From Caballeronia jiangsuensis (GTDB lineage: Bacteria > Pseudomonadota > Gammaproteobacteria > Burkholderiales > Burkholderiaceae): a DNA stretch of 64,000 nt. The DNA is taken from NCBI GenBank assembly GCA_000648925.1, contig JFHF01000002.1:248001-312000 (forward strand), given 5' to 3'. A program made the position numbers and the translations under genes. This document shows, piece after piece, positions 53,323-63,141 of the stretch (its first letter is position 1; each line of letters starts with the position of its first letter). The notes beneath the pieces were generated by a model, which saw only the letters and a list, made by a program, of their open reading frames with translations, had not been told where the DNA came from and did not search any database.

Positions 53323-54126
53323 ATGAATGCAATCCCCACTCCACACGCCGGGCGCGGCGAGCTGGTGCTGAGCCTGCGCGGCGTCTCGAAACATTTCGGC
53401 GCGGTGTCGGCGCTCACCGACATCGAGCTCGACGTCCACGCCGGCGAAGTGGTCGCGCTGGTCGGCGACAACGGCGCGGGCAAATCGACGCTCGTCAAGA
53501 TCCTCGCGGGCGTGCATCAGCCGAGCGCAGGCACCATCACCTTCGGCGGCAAGGAAGTCACGCTGTCGGACCCGGGCACGGCGCTCGACCTGGGTATCGC
53601 GACGGTCTTCCAGGACCTCGCGCTGTGCGAGAACCTGGATGTCGTCGCCAACATCTATCTCGGGCGCGAGCTTGCCCCCATGCGTCTCGACGAAGTGTCG
53701 ATGGAAGTGCGCGCCTGGACGCTGCTCAACGAACTTTCGGCGCGCATTCCGAGCGTGCGCGACGTCGTCGCTTCGCTGTCGGGCGGACAGCGCCAGACGG
53801 TCGCAATCGCGCGTTCGCTGCTGCTCGACCCGAAGCTCATCATGCTCGACGAGCCGACGGCTGCGCTCGGCGTCGCGCAGACGGCCGAAGTGCTGAACCT
53901 GATCGAGCGCGTCCGCGATCGCGGCCACGCGGTCATCATGATCAGTCACAACATGGAGGACGTGCGCGCGGTCGCGGACCGCATCGTGGTGCTGCGGCTC
54001 GGCCGCAACAACGGCATCTTCTATCCCGATTCGTCGAACGCGGAGCTGGTGGCCGCGATCACCGGCGCGACCGAGAACGCCGTATCGCGCCGCGCCGGAC
54101 GCCGTCAGGCTCAACAGGACGCATGA
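53323..54126 (+). CDS. Sugar ABC transporter ATP-binding protein, single-domain
   Basis: 267 residues with Walker A GDNGAGKST (about 48-56), signature LSGGQRQ, Walker B KLIMLDEPTAALG, and ISHNMEDVRAVADRI. Sugar ABC ATPases of the XylG/RbsA type normally carry two nucleotide domains (about 500 residues); this one has a single domain, like FrcA-type proteins, and must act as a homodimer. ATG at 53323 has GAGGAA upstream. Confidence 0.93.
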   Translation: MNAIPTPHAGRGELVLSLRGVSKHFGAVSALTDIELDVHAGEVVALVGDNGAGKSTLVKILAGVHQPSAGTITFGGKEVTLSDPGTALDLGIATVFQDLALCENLDVVANIYLGRELAPMRLDEVSMEVRAWTLLNELSARIPSVRDVVASLSGGQRQTVAIARSLLLDPKLIMLDEPTAALGVAQTAEVLNLIERVRDRGHAVIMISHNMEDVRAVADRIVVLRLGRNNGIFYPDSSNAELVAAITGATENAVSRRAGRRQAQQDA

Positions 54127-54153
54127 AACAGGACATCGGGTAAAGGATCGATC

Positions 54154-55437
54154 ATGAGCAAGCACACTCCGGGCAGCGCGCCGCCCGATACGCAAAGCGC
54201 GCCCCAGCCTTCCACCCTGCTCGACCGCAGCGATGTGCGCGTCAAGCACGCGAGCGGCGTCGGTGAAAGTGTTTCCGCGTTCGTCGACCGCGTGCGCTCC
54301 GGCGATCTCGGCTCGCTGCCGGTCATCGCGGGTCTCATCATCATCTGGACCGTGTTCACGAGTCTGAACCCGGTCTTTCTGTCCGCCAGCAATCTCGTGA
54401 ACCTGTTGTTCGATTGCTCGACGGTCGGCGTCATCTCGCTCGGCATCGTCTGCGTGCTGCTGGTCGGCGAGATCGACCTGTCGGTGGGGTCGATGAGCGG
54501 CTTCGCCTCCGCGCTCGTCGGCACGCTGTGGGTCAATGAAGGCTGGCCGGTGCTGCTCGCATGTGTCGCGGCAATCGTGGTGGGCGGCGCGATCGGCGCG
54601 CTGTACGCGTTGCTGCTCAACCGGCTCGGCATGCCGAGCTTCGTCTCGACGCTCGCGGGACTGCTCGCGATTCTCGGGATGCAGCTCTATGTGCTGGGCG
54701 CGAGCGGCTCCATCAACCTGCCGTACTCCACGACGATGGTGGACTTCGGACAATTGATGATCATCCCCGCGCTCGTCTCGCATGTACTGGCGCTGCTGCC
54801 CGGCGTGACGATCCTCGTGCTCGGTCTGCGCACACGCGCGCGCCGTCAGGCCGCGCGGCTCTCCGCGCCCTCGATGGGCGGGCTGCTGGCGCGCGCCGTC
54901 GCGATCACGGTGTTCCTGGAAATCGTCGTCGCCTATCTCAACACGGGGCGCGGCGTGCCGCTGATGTTCGGCGTCTTCCTCGGCCTCACCGTGCTCATGG
55001 ACTATGCGCTCACGCGCACGCGCTGGGGCCGCTCGATGAACGCAGTCGGCGGCAACCGCGAGGCCGCGCGGCGCGCGGGCATCAAGGTCGCGAGCATCTA
55101 CACGAGCGCGTTCGTGCTGTGCGCGAGTTTCGCCGCGCTCGGCGGCATTCTCACCGCCGCCCGCCTCGCATCCGCGAGCCAGCAGGCCGGCACCGGCGAC
55201 GTCAACCTGAACGCCATCGCGGCGGCGGTGATCGGCGGGACGAGCCTGTTCGGCGGCCGCGGCAGCGCGTATTCGGCGGTGCTCGGCATCATCGTGATTC
55301 AGTCGATTGCAAGCGGCCTCACGCTGCTGAATCTGTCTTCTTCGTTGCGCTTCATGATCACCGGCGCGGTGCTGGCCATCGCGGTGATCGTCGATTCGCT
55401 CGCCCGGCAGTCGCGCGTATCGCACGGTCGCGCCTGA
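54154..55437 (+). CDS. Sugar ABC transporter permease, XylH type
   Basis: 427 residues with a hydrophilic N-terminal extension of about 50 residues and then about ten membrane segments. Hallmarks are [41 protein letters not shown] and [22 protein letters not shown]. Inner-membrane channel of the pentose/polyol importer. It starts 27 bases after the ATPase gene. Confidence 0.93.
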   Translation: MSKHTPGSAPPDTQSAPQPSTLLDRSDVRVKHASGVGESVSAFVDRVRSGDLGSLPVIAGLIIIWTVFTSLNPVFLSASNLVNLLFDCSTVGVISLGIVCVLLVGEIDLSVGSMSGFASALVGTLWVNEGWPVLLACVAAIVVGGAIGALYALLLNRLGMPSFVSTLAGLLAILGMQLYVLGASGSINLPYSTTMVDFGQLMIIPALVSHVLALLPGVTILVLGLRTRARRQAARLSAPSMGGLLARAVAITVFLEIVVAYLNTGRGVPLMFGVFLGLTVLMDYALTRTRWGRSMNAVGGNREAARRAGIKVASIYTSAFVLCASFAALGGILTAARLASASQQAGTGDVNLNAIAAAVIGGTSLFGGRGSAYSAVLGIIVIQSIASGLTLLNLSSSLRFMITGAVLAIAVIVDSLARQSRVSHGRA

Positions 55438-55462
55438 GCGGACCCCTACAGGAGAATCGTCA

Positions 55463-56191
55463 ATGTCAGTATCCATCGCGGGAAAAGTGGCCGCCATCAC
55501 CGGCGCGGCGTCGGGCATCGGCCTGGAGTGCGCGCGCGTCCTGATCGAGGAAGGCGCGAAGGTCGTGCTGATCGATCGCGCGCAGGACCGGCTCGCGGCC
55601 TGCTGCGCCGAACTGGGCGCGAACGCGCTGCCTCTGTCCGTGGATTTGCTCAAGCCCTCCGAAGTCTCGGCGATGCTGCCGAAGATTCTCGATCTCGCCG
55701 GCGGCCTCGACATCTTTCACGCCAACGCGGGCGCGTATATCGGCGGCGAAATCGTGGACGGCAATCCGGACGAATGGGATCGCATGCTGAACCTGAACAT
55801 CAACGCGGCGTTCCGCTCGGTGCATGCCGTCCTGCCGCATATGGTCGCGCAGAAATCGGGCGATATCGTGTTCACCAGTTCGATCGCGGGCATCGTGCCG
55901 GTCGTGTGGGAGCCGATCTACACCGCATCCAAGTTCGCCGTGCAGGCGTTCGTGCACACCACGCGGCGTCAGGTCGCGAAGCATGGCGTGCGCGTGGGCG
56001 CCGTCGCGCCCGGCCCGGTCGTCACCGCCCTGCTCGACGACTGGCCGAAAGCCAAGATGGAGGAAGCGCTCGCCTCCGGCAGTCTGATGCAGCCGCGAGA
56101 AGTCGCCGAAGCGGTGCTCTTCATGCTGACGCGTCCGCGTAACGTGACCATTCGCGATCTCGTGATCCTGCCCAACAGCGTCGATCTGTGA
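55463..56191 (+). CDS. Short-chain dehydrogenase, polyol (ribitol-type) dehydrogenase
   Basis: 242 residues. [15 protein letters not shown] (about 12-26), NAGAYIGGE, catalytic YTASKFAVQ, and a C-terminal [20 protein letters not shown] as in ribitol/sorbitol dehydrogenase SDRs. Between a sugar importer and a kinase carrying the D-ribulokinase signature, oxidation of ribitol (or a similar polyol) to the ketose is the best guess. GGAGA lies 8 bases before ATG. Confidence 0.85.
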   Translation: MSVSIAGKVAAITGAASGIGLECARVLIEEGAKVVLIDRAQDRLAACCAELGANALPLSVDLLKPSEVSAMLPKILDLAGGLDIFHANAGAYIGGEIVDGNPDEWDRMLNLNINAAFRSVHAVLPHMVAQKSGDIVFTSSIAGIVPVVWEPIYTASKFAVQAFVHTTRRQVAKHGVRVGAVAPGPVVTALLDDWPKAKMEEALASGSLMQPREVAEAVLFMLTRPRNVTIRDLVILPNSVDL

Positions 56192-56254
56192 GCACGCATC
56201 GGGCGGGCGATGTAGCCTTGCCGTCATGACCCCCCTCCAACCACGGACAGAGAG

Positions 56255-57883
56255 ATGAACGCAAGCAACCCGAGCGCCGGCGCACGCCATGTCATCGGCG
56301 TCGACGTGGGCACCGGCAGCGCCCGCGCCGGAATTTTCGATGCCGCCGGCAATATGGCCGCGTCGGCGAAAAAGGACATTACGCTGTTCCACGAGAGCGG
56401 CGCCATCGTCGAGCAATCGAGCGGGGAAATCTGGAGCGCCGTTTGCCATGCCGTGAAGGAAGCGCTCGCGCAGGCGGCGATCGCGCCCGAGTCCGTCGCC
56501 GGAATCAGCTTCGACGCAACCTGTTCGCTCGTCGTGCTGGGCGATGGCGGCACGCCGCTGCCCGTGGGACCGTCGGAAGAGGCCGGGCGTGACATCGTGG
56601 TCTGGATGGATCATCGCGCGCTCGAACAAACGGCGCGCATCAACGCGACGGACCACGCGGTGCTGAAGTTCGTCGGCGGCAAGATCTCCCCGGAAATGGA
56701 GACGCCGAAGCTCTTGTGGCTTCTGGAAAACCGCCCGCGAACCTTCAACGCCGCGTGGCAGTTCTTCGATCTGACCGACTTCCTGACATGGCGCGCGTCC
56801 GGCGACCTGTCGAGGTCGGTCTGCACCGTGACCTGCAAGTGGACCTATCTCGCGCATGAACGGCGCTGGGACGACAGCTATTTTCGGACCATCGGACTCG
56901 GCGCGCTGGCGGACGAGAACTTCGCGCGCATCGGTCAGCAGGTGGTCGAACCGGGCACGCGACTCGGCAAGGGGCTTACCGAACGTGCCGCCGCGGAACT
57001 CGGCCTGATCGCCGGAACGCCGGTCGGCGCGGGTGTGATCGATGCCCATGCGGGCGGCATCGGCACCGTGGGCGCGCAAGGGAATCCGGAGTCGTGCCTG
57101 GCCTATGTGTTCGGCACCTCGTCATGCACGATGACGACAACCGCGGAACCGGTCTTCGTGCCCGGCGTCTGGGGCCCCTACTTCTCGGCGATGGTGCCGC
57201 AGGCATGGCTCAACGAAGGCGGCCAGTCGGTCGCCGGGGCCGCGATCGAGCGCCTGCTCGCGATGCATCCCGCCGCCGCCGATGCCGGAAGGCGCGCGCA
57301 AGAGCGCGGCGAATCGCTCCCAGGCATGCTGGCGGGGCTCGCGGCCCAGTCGTCCGGTAGCCTGTCCGACGCGGTGAAGCTCGCCGACGGCCTGCACATC
57401 GTCCCCGAGTTCCTCGGCAACCGCGCGCCTTTCGCCGATCCGCACGCGCGCGCGGTCATCGCCGGGCTCGGCATGGAAACCGGCCTCGACAGTCTGGTCG
57501 CGCTGTATGTAGCCGGCGTGTGCAGCATCGGGTACGGCCTGCGACAGATCATCGAAGCGCAGGCTCAGGCCGGCGCGCCGATCGAGCAGGTGATGATCAG
57601 CGGCGGCGCGGGCCGGCTCGATCTGGTCCGGCAACTGCTCGCCGATGCGACCGGCAAGCCGGTGCTGGCCACCCAGGCCGAAGAACCCGTGCTGCTCGGC
57701 GCTGCGATGCTCGGCGCCGTGGCGGGCGGCCTGTTCGACGACGTTCGCTCGGCGATGAGCGGCATGGCGCGCGTCAAGGAGACGTACACACCGGCAAGCG
57801 GCGACCTCGCGCAATTGCACGATGCGCGGTATCGCGCATTCATCCGCTTGCAGGCTTGCGCGCGGGAGATTCGCGAGGGCTAG
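56255..57883 (+). CDS. FGGY carbohydrate kinase, D-ribulokinase-like
   Basis: 542 residues of the FGGY sugar kinase family. N-terminal VIGVDVGTGSARAGIFD phosphate-binding motif (about 14-30), TCSLVV (about 90), the signature I associate with D-ribulokinases, then the C-terminal MISGGAGRLDLVRQLLADATG ATP-binding segment. It phosphorylates a pentulose in the cytoplasm for entry to the pentose phosphate pathway. Last gene of the operon after the SDR (63 bases). Confidence 0.9.
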   Translation: MNASNPSAGARHVIGVDVGTGSARAGIFDAAGNMAASAKKDITLFHESGAIVEQSSGEIWSAVCHAVKEALAQAAIAPESVAGISFDATCSLVVLGDGGTPLPVGPSEEAGRDIVVWMDHRALEQTARINATDHAVLKFVGGKISPEMETPKLLWLLENRPRTFNAAWQFFDLTDFLTWRASGDLSRSVCTVTCKWTYLAHERRWDDSYFRTIGLGALADENFARIGQQVVEPGTRLGKGLTERAAAELGLIAGTPVGAGVIDAHAGGIGTVGAQGNPESCLAYVFGTSSCTMTTTAEPVFVPGVWGPYFSAMVPQAWLNEGGQSVAGAAIERLLAMHPAAADAGRRAQERGESLPGMLAGLAAQSSGSLSDAVKLADGLHIVPEFLGNRAPFADPHARAVIAGLGMETGLDSLVALYVAGVCSIGYGLRQIIEAQAQAGAPIEQVMISGGAGRLDLVRQLLADATGKPVLATQAEEPVLLGAAMLGAVAGGLFDDVRSAMSGMARVKETYTPASGDLAQLHDARYRAFIRLQACAREIREG

Positions 57884-57890
57884 ATCGAGT

Positions 57891-58538
57891 TCAGGTTCTC
57901 GTTTTATTGCCGCGCACGAAATGCAGCCCGAGCCGTGCTGCTATCGAGAGCATCGCAAGACTGATCGTCACGACGAGCATCGCGCGCTCGGTTCGTGTTG
58001 CACGATCGGTGCGCTCGATCAGCAGTTCGGTCTCCGACTGACGCATCTGCGCAATCAGCATCCGAATCCGGTCCATGCGTTCGAGACCGACATCGCTCAG
58101 TATCATTTCGCGCGCCTGCGCCGTCCCTTGCTCCTTCAGAACACTCAGCGTCCGTGCGAGTTCGGCGAGCTTGTCTTGCAAGGCGAGGTCCAGTGCATCG
58201 ACGCGTGCAAGCTGCGCCGGGCTGTCGTGAACCAGTTTCCTGAGCTTCGTCGGTTCCGCTTGCACTTCCCTGATCGCCTGCAAATAAGGCCTGAGATACG
58301 CTTCGTTGACCGTGAGAATGTAGCCGCGCTGACCGGTCTCGGCATCGGTCATCAACTGGAGCGTCGTCTCAAGCGTCGACATCACCCGATACGTGTGTTC
58401 GATCCAGTCGCGTTGCGCGAGCAGGATGCGGTGATAACCGTAGGACGTCGCAGCGGCGACGATCACGAGCGCCGTGAGCGGCACGACGCGCCAGTCGAAC
58501 GACTCGCGAAAACGCCACCGTACGCGTTCGCGTTTCAT
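57891..58538 (-). CDS. CHASE3-domain membrane protein without output domain
   Basis: 215 residues: transmembrane helix about 18-37, periplasmic four-helix CHASE3-like region (about 38-180, with TLQLMTDAETGQRGYILTVNEAYLRPY), a second transmembrane helix about 183-202 and only a short basic tail. CHASE3 normally fronts a histidine kinase, GGDEF or chemoreceptor output; none follows. It lies 6 bases after the YdcZ-like gene, at the end of a leftward transporter run. Confidence 0.82.
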   Translation of the reverse strand: MKRERVRWRFRESFDWRVVPLTALVIVAAATSYGYHRILLAQRDWIEHTYRVMSTLETTLQLMTDAETGQRGYILTVNEAYLRPYLQAIREVQAEPTKLRKLVHDSPAQLARVDALDLALQDKLAELARTLSVLKEQGTAQAREMILSDVGLERMDRIRMLIAQMRQSETELLIERTDRATRTERAMLVVTISLAMLSIAARLGLHFVRGNKTRT

Positions 58539-58544
58539 CGCCGT

Positions 58545-58991
58545 TCAGAAGCGCATCACGAGCGCGACACCGGCCACCATCAGCACGGTGCCGAGCAAGC
58601 GCAGCCAGGTGATGGGATGCTCCGCCACGCCGATCAAACCAAAATGATCGATCGCGACCGACGCGACGAGGTTCGCGCAGATGGTCAGGCCGTTGAGCGT
58701 GCCGACACCGACTTTCTGCACCAGCGTCAGACCGGCGAATACGGCGACAGCCCCGACGATGCCGCCGAGCGGCGCCCACCATTTCATGCTGCGCAGATCG
58801 TCGAGCGTCGGCAGCGGGGTCGGCTGGATGAAGAACAACGCGACGGCGAGAAACGTCACCAGCAGAAACGAAATGCTCGACGCGAGCCACGGATTGACGA
58901 GCGAGCCTTTCAGCACGCCGTTGATGGGCGCACCCGCGGCCTGAAGGATGCCGCCCGCGATGATGAACGGAAAAATCCACACCTGGCTCAT
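58545..58991 (-). CDS. DMT-superfamily YdcZ-like (DUF606) transporter
   Basis: 148 residues, about five hydrophobic segments, with GGILQAAGAPINGVLKGSL near the start and GTLNGLTICANLVASVAIDHFGLIGV toward the end, the pattern of the half-size DUF606/YdcZ family, thought to work as dimers. It lies 22 bases after the ArsB-like gene and 6 bases before the CHASE3 gene. Confidence 0.88.
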   Translation of the reverse strand: MSQVWIFPFIIAGGILQAAGAPINGVLKGSLVNPWLASSISFLLVTFLAVALFFIQPTPLPTLDDLRSMKWWAPLGGIVGAVAVFAGLTLVQKVGVGTLNGLTICANLVASVAIDHFGLIGVAEHPITWLRLLGTVLMVAGVALVMRF

Positions 58992-59013
58992 CGTTGTCCT
59001 CCGTTGTTTTCGT

Positions 59014-60267
59014 TCAGTGCGCGATCAGAAGCCGCGCACCCAGCGCCAGCACGAGCGCGGGCAGCATGACGGCCGCCCCGACCCTGAAGAACTGCATGAA
59101 CCTCACTTCCTCGCCCTCGCGCCGAATGGACGAGAGCCACAGAATGGTCGCGAGCGATCCGGTGATCGACAGATTCGGCCCGAGGTCCACGCCGATCAGC
59201 AACGCGTCGATCACGCGTTCGGGACTGTGCGCCTGCAACGCCGTCGCGCTGGCGATGAGCCCGGCCGGCAGGTTGTTGATCGCATTGCTGCCCAAAGCGA
59301 CGACGACGCCCGACACCGCAGCCGCGAGCGATTGATTCTGTTGCGCCACGCTCGCCAGCACATGCGAAAGCGCCGCGACGACGCCCGTATGCACGAGCAT
59401 CTCCACGAGCACGAACAGGCCCGCGACGAGCGGCAGCACGCTCCACGAAATCTCGCTGACGAGTTCGACCGGCGATTGACGTTCCTTCACCAGCACGACC
59501 AGCGCCGTGAGGATGCCGAGGATGGCCGTCGGCAAGCCCAGTTGCATGTCGAGCGCGGAAACCGTGAGCAACGCGACCGCCGTCACGCCGATGCCCGCGA
59601 GCGTCACCTTCCCGTTCGTGCTCAGCTTGTCGACGGGAAGATCCGAGGCACACGCGCCGACGAGCTCGCCGCGTTGCGTCCAGCGCAGCATGAAAAACGT
59701 CGCGACGATCGACAGCACCGAAGGCAACGCGAAGCGCGCTACCCACAATCCCAGCGCCGGCGTGTGATTCGCATAGAGCACGAGATTGGCGGGATTCGAT
59801 ATCGGCAGCACGAAGCTCGCCGCGTTGGCGATGAACGCGCACACATACAGAAGCGGCAGCGGCTTCGTCTGCGCCTTCTTCGCCGCGGCGAACACGGCGG
59901 GCGTGAGCACGACGGCGGCGGCATCGTTGGAAAGGAAAGTCGTCACCACGACGCCGACGAGATACACCAGCAAGAAGAGCCTGCGCGGCGAGCCCTTCGC
60001 ATGATTCACGGCAAGGACCGCGATCCAGTCGAACAGGCCTTCGCGCCGGCCGAGCTCGGAGAGCAGCATCATGCCGATGAGGAACAGGTAGACATCGGTG
60101 CCCTTTCCGATCGCCTGCCACGCGAGACTCGCCGGAAGCAGGCCGAGCGCGACGAGCAGCAAGGCGCCCGCGACGGCCCAGATCGCCTCGGGCCATCTGA
60201 AGGGACGGAGGATGACGCCGGCGGTCGCAGCCAGTCCGATGCCCCAGGACAGAAAAATCGGATTCAT
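59014..60267 (-). CDS. ArsB/NhaD-superfamily inner-membrane transporter
   Basis: 417 residues with about 11-12 membrane segments. The ion-transporter superfamily motifs are TTFLSNDAAAVVLTPAVFAAA, VLPISNPANLVLYANH and ALGSNAINNLPAGLIAS, shared by ArsB arsenite and NhaD/CitMHS carriers. An arsenite efflux role is the nearest family, but no arsR/arsC is present, so organic or inorganic anion export is left open. Starts 7 bases after the MFS gene. Confidence 0.88.
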   Translation of the reverse strand: MNPIFLSWGIGLAATAGVILRPFRWPEAIWAVAGALLLVALGLLPASLAWQAIGKGTDVYLFLIGMMLLSELGRREGLFDWIAVLAVNHAKGSPRRLFLLVYLVGVVVTTFLSNDAAAVVLTPAVFAAAKKAQTKPLPLLYVCAFIANAASFVLPISNPANLVLYANHTPALGLWVARFALPSVLSIVATFFMLRWTQRGELVGACASDLPVDKLSTNGKVTLAGIGVTAVALLTVSALDMQLGLPTAILGILTALVVLVKERQSPVELVSEISWSVLPLVAGLFVLVEMLVHTGVVAALSHVLASVAQQNQSLAAAVSGVVVALGSNAINNLPAGLIASATALQAHSPERVIDALLIGVDLGPNLSITGSLATILWLSSIRREGEEVRFMQFFRVGAAVMLPALVLALGARLLIAH

Positions 60268-60274
60268 GTGGCGA

Positions 60275-61519
60275 TCATGTGGCGAGAGAAGGATCGTTGG
60301 CGGAATCGCGGCAACTGCCGCATGCTTTCTTGAGCGATGTGCCGAAAGAGAGCCAGAGCACGAGCGAGCCCGTCGACACGGCGCCCAGCGCGAGAAACGC
60401 GGTCACATAGCCGAAATGCTGGGCGAGCGCGCCGCCCAGCGCGGGACTGAGCGCGGCACCGATGCCCTGCACCGTCATCACCACGCCCTGCCCGACATTG
60501 ACGCGCCCGGTGCCTTGCAGCAACCGCACCACGAGCGCGGGAACAGCCACGCTTTGCAGGCCCGCGCCGATGCCGTCGAGCGCCTGCACGGGCCACACGC
60601 CCCATGCGTTGATGAACATCGCCGCGACCAGACCGCGCAGCGGCAGCGCAAGGAACGTGATCAGAATCACGCCCCAGTAGCCGGTGCGCCGGATCAGCCG
60701 GTTCGCGAAGAACGCCGCGGCGACCATCACGAGTTGCGCGACGACGATCGTCTGCGCGGTGAAGGCGCTCGGATCGCCCTGATGCGCGGCGACCACGGCG
60801 AGGCCATAGAGCGGCAGCATCGCTGCATTGCCGAGGTGGAACATCGCGAGCGCGGCGGCGAGCAACAGCAGCGGCCTGCACGTGAGCAACATGCGAAAGC
60901 CGCTCGCGTGCTCATGCTCCGAAGACGACGACGATGGCGACGAGGCGGCGAGGCCGCGCGCGCTGTCGTGATCGATCGAATCGGCGCGGATCAGCAGCGT
61001 CGATAGAACCGTCAGCGCGCCGAACACGCCCGCGAGCGCGAACACCGCGCCGAATCCGAAGCGCCAGCCGAGCCATCCCGAAAGCGCCGCGCCCACCACA
61101 TTGCCCGCGTGATTGGCCACCTGATTGCGCGCGAACTGGCGGTCGAAGCCGCGTTCGCGCACGATGCCGAGCGTCACGCCGGCGACCGCCGGACCGAGCG
61201 CGGCGCCGGTCACCGCCGTGAGAATCTGCGAGGCGGCGACCATCCAGAAGTCGTGCGATACCCACAGCACGAGCGATGCGAGCGTCGTCATGACGCCCGC
61301 CGTCACGATGAGGGCGCGCTTGTGATGCGTCGCATCGACGAGCGCGCCCGCCGGGGAAGTCGCGAGCATGCCGGCGATGCCGCCGAGCGTCATCACGGTG
61401 CCGATCGATGCCGGATGCCAGCCCTGCGCCTGCAAAAAAACGCCGAGGAAAGGGCCGATGCCCGCCTGCACATCGGCCATGAAAAAGCTCAGTCCTTCGA
61501 GCGCATAGAGAGGGTTCAT
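60275..61519 (-). CDS. MFS transporter
   Basis: 414 residues, about 12 membrane segments. The N-terminal half carries GALVDATHHKRALIVTAGV (the loop 2-3 motif position) and the C-terminal half GRVNVGQGVVMTVQGIGAALSPALGG. A putative drug or metabolite exporter; no substrate evidence. It heads the leftward run ArsB-like, YdcZ-like and CHASE3. A single clear start ATG at 61519. Confidence 0.88.
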   Translation of the reverse strand: MNPLYALEGLSFFMADVQAGIGPFLGVFLQAQGWHPASIGTVMTLGGIAGMLATSPAGALVDATHHKRALIVTAGVMTTLASLVLWVSHDFWMVAASQILTAVTGAALGPAVAGVTLGIVRERGFDRQFARNQVANHAGNVVGAALSGWLGWRFGFGAVFALAGVFGALTVLSTLLIRADSIDHDSARGLAASSPSSSSSEHEHASGFRMLLTCRPLLLLAAALAMFHLGNAAMLPLYGLAVVAAHQGDPSAFTAQTIVVAQLVMVAAAFFANRLIRRTGYWGVILITFLALPLRGLVAAMFINAWGVWPVQALDGIGAGLQSVAVPALVVRLLQGTGRVNVGQGVVMTVQGIGAALSPALGGALAQHFGYVTAFLALGAVSTGSLVLWLSFGTSLKKACGSCRDSANDPSLAT

Positions 61520-61599
61520 GGGCTGCTCACCGGGGACGTCCGTTCTTGTTGGGCCAGCTCGGCATGTCGCGCTCTCCCGCGTTGCACGCCCGTTTTGCG

Positions 61600-62160
61600 T
61601 CAGGCGGCGACCGGCGCGTCGATCAGCTCGGCGATCTCATCCACTTCGATCGTCCGTCCGTGGCGGTTGCGGATGCCGTGCCCCCACGCTTGAACGTGCG
61701 CACCCGGCGCGAGATACGCCGACAGTTCGGCCGCGGCATGCGGCGGCATCCTAAGCGACGTGCCATCGTCGAGCAGCGCGCCGCGCAGTTCGCCCTTCGG
61801 CCCGAAGAGCGACAGCACCACTTCGCCGCTCGCCTCCATCGGCTTGCGTTCGACGTGCGGCTTCTGATGTTTCTCGCCATCGTGATGCGGGCCTTCGTCG
61901 AGAATGACCTTGCCGTTCTTAGGCAGAAGCGAGACCGCCGCGATCATGTCCGCGCCGCGCGGCTTCACGCCCCGCACGCGAACCTCGTCGCCCACGGCGA
62001 CCTGCCGCGCGATCTGCCGCGACAGATGAGGCGGAAAGTGAACCTGCAGCGCCTGACGCGCGCCGAGCACGATGCCGTCGATTTCGCCGTGCGGGTTCAG
62101 CAGAAAACGCGTCACCTTGCCGCGCGTTTCGGGAAGGCTTTCAGGGTCGATCCAATGCAT
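61600..62160 (-). CDS. Protein with two OB-like repeats, cytoplasmic, unknown function
   Basis: 186 residues and no signal peptide. Two copies of a roughly 65-residue unit: first VTRFLLNPHGEIDG..VHFPPHLSRQI, second VVLSLFGPKGELRG..LRMPPHAAAELS, each ending in a G-x-V-x-x-x-G-x-G-type turn. The same unit occurs twice in the neighbouring gene. No family name is recalled with confidence. It lies 51 bases after the upstream repeat gene on the same strand. Confidence 0.8.
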   Translation of the reverse strand: MHWIDPESLPETRGKVTRFLLNPHGEIDGIVLGARQALQVHFPPHLSRQIARQVAVGDEVRVRGVKPRGADMIAAVSLLPKNGKVILDEGPHHDGEKHQKPHVERKPMEASGEVVLSLFGPKGELRGALLDDGTSLRMPPHAAAELSAYLAPGAHVQAWGHGIRNRHGRTIEVDEIAELIDAPVAA

Positions 62161-62211
62161 GTCGTTGATCCTCGTTCGATGTTGATGAAAGCGCGTCGGT
62201 CATCGACGCGC

Positions 62212-63003
62212 TCATGGGTTCGGCGGCGCGCGATCATAGAGCCGGGTCAGGTTGCCCGGCGCACCGAACGACGTCGCCTGAAGCGCGGTGCCGTACTGGT
62301 TGCGCGTGCCGTAGCCTTGCGCCGATACCCGCGCGCCCGTCTGCACGAGCCGGGGGAATTGCTGGGCGACGGGCGGCGTGAGTTTGATGACGGTGCCATC
62401 CGCGAGAATCACGCCGTCGGGCTCGCCGCGCGGAGCGGTGGTGACGTGCGCCACCTGTCCCTGCGCGCTCAGGCGCGAAAGACCCGCGCCGCGCAACTCT
62501 CGCGGCAGCGGCTGCGCGCCCGGTAGCGGTGGCTGATCGGTGAGTTGCTGGCCGCTTCGCGCATCGGTGATGCGTTGCGCCTTGAGATTGCCGCCCGCAT
62601 CGCGCCATCCTTCGATCTGCACGCTGTCGCCCGGATGTATCGCCGACGTGAGCTGTGCGCTCATGTGCGGCGGGAAGTGAACGAGCGCGCCGTCGCCGGT
62701 CAGGAAGCCGTCGACATCGCCATCGGGGTTGATGAGAAAACGCGACACCGTGGCTTGCGTCGTGACCGCCGTTCCTTGGTCCGCGAGCGGCGCGGGACCG
62801 GGGCCGGGCGGCGGCGGCACAGGCGCGGCGCCGGGCGGCGGCGGCGGTGGCATACCCGCTGCCGCGACGGGCGGCGCAGGCGCAACGGGCGGCTGGGTCT
62901 GGGCGACGCAACCCGCGCTGACCGCCAGCAGCGCGGTGAGACTCATCGCGCTTGCGATGCGCGTGGTGTTGCGGCGGCTTGCCTTGGTCGATGTCGATTG
63001 CAT
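62212..63003 (-). CDS. Exported protein with two OB-like repeats and proline-rich linker
   Basis: 263 residues. N-terminal signal segment (about 15-32, ending LAVSAGC, a possible but imperfect lipobox), then a Pro/Ala/Gly linker of about 50 residues, then two units: VSRFLINPDGDVDG..VHFPPHMSAQL and VAHVTTAPRGEPDG..KLTPPVAQQF. Sequence relation to the 61600-62160 product indicates gene duplication with one copy exported. Function unknown; the ATG at 63003 is a plausible start. Confidence 0.82.
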   Translation of the reverse strand: MQSTSTKASRRNTTRIASAMSLTALLAVSAGCVAQTQPPVAPAPPVAAAGMPPPPPPGAAPVPPPPGPGPAPLADQGTAVTTQATVSRFLINPDGDVDGFLTGDGALVHFPPHMSAQLTSAIHPGDSVQIEGWRDAGGNLKAQRITDARSGQQLTDQPPLPGAQPLPRELRGAGLSRLSAQGQVAHVTTAPRGEPDGVILADGTVIKLTPPVAQQFPRLVQTGARVSAQGYGTRNQYGTALQATSFGAPGNLTRLYDRAPPNP

Positions 63004-63141
63004 GATTCACTCCTTCGCTTGACGCGGAGTGATCTGCAAGGGCCATGCCATCGAACGAAAGCCCACCGCTCAAGGGATCGGCGCGGCGAAGCGCGCGGCG
63101 GTGTCGGGGAATCGGACGCCGGGTGTCCGATCTCTTGACAC

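Noticed and set aside
53221..55713. Leftward reading frame of about 830 codons opposite the sugar ABC genes
   Set aside because: Shadow of the ATPase, permease and SDR genes; low-complexity charged residues only.
59014..60267. Arsenic resistance operon
   Set aside because: Only an ArsB-superfamily transporter is present; no arsR, arsC or arsH, so arsenite export is not claimed.
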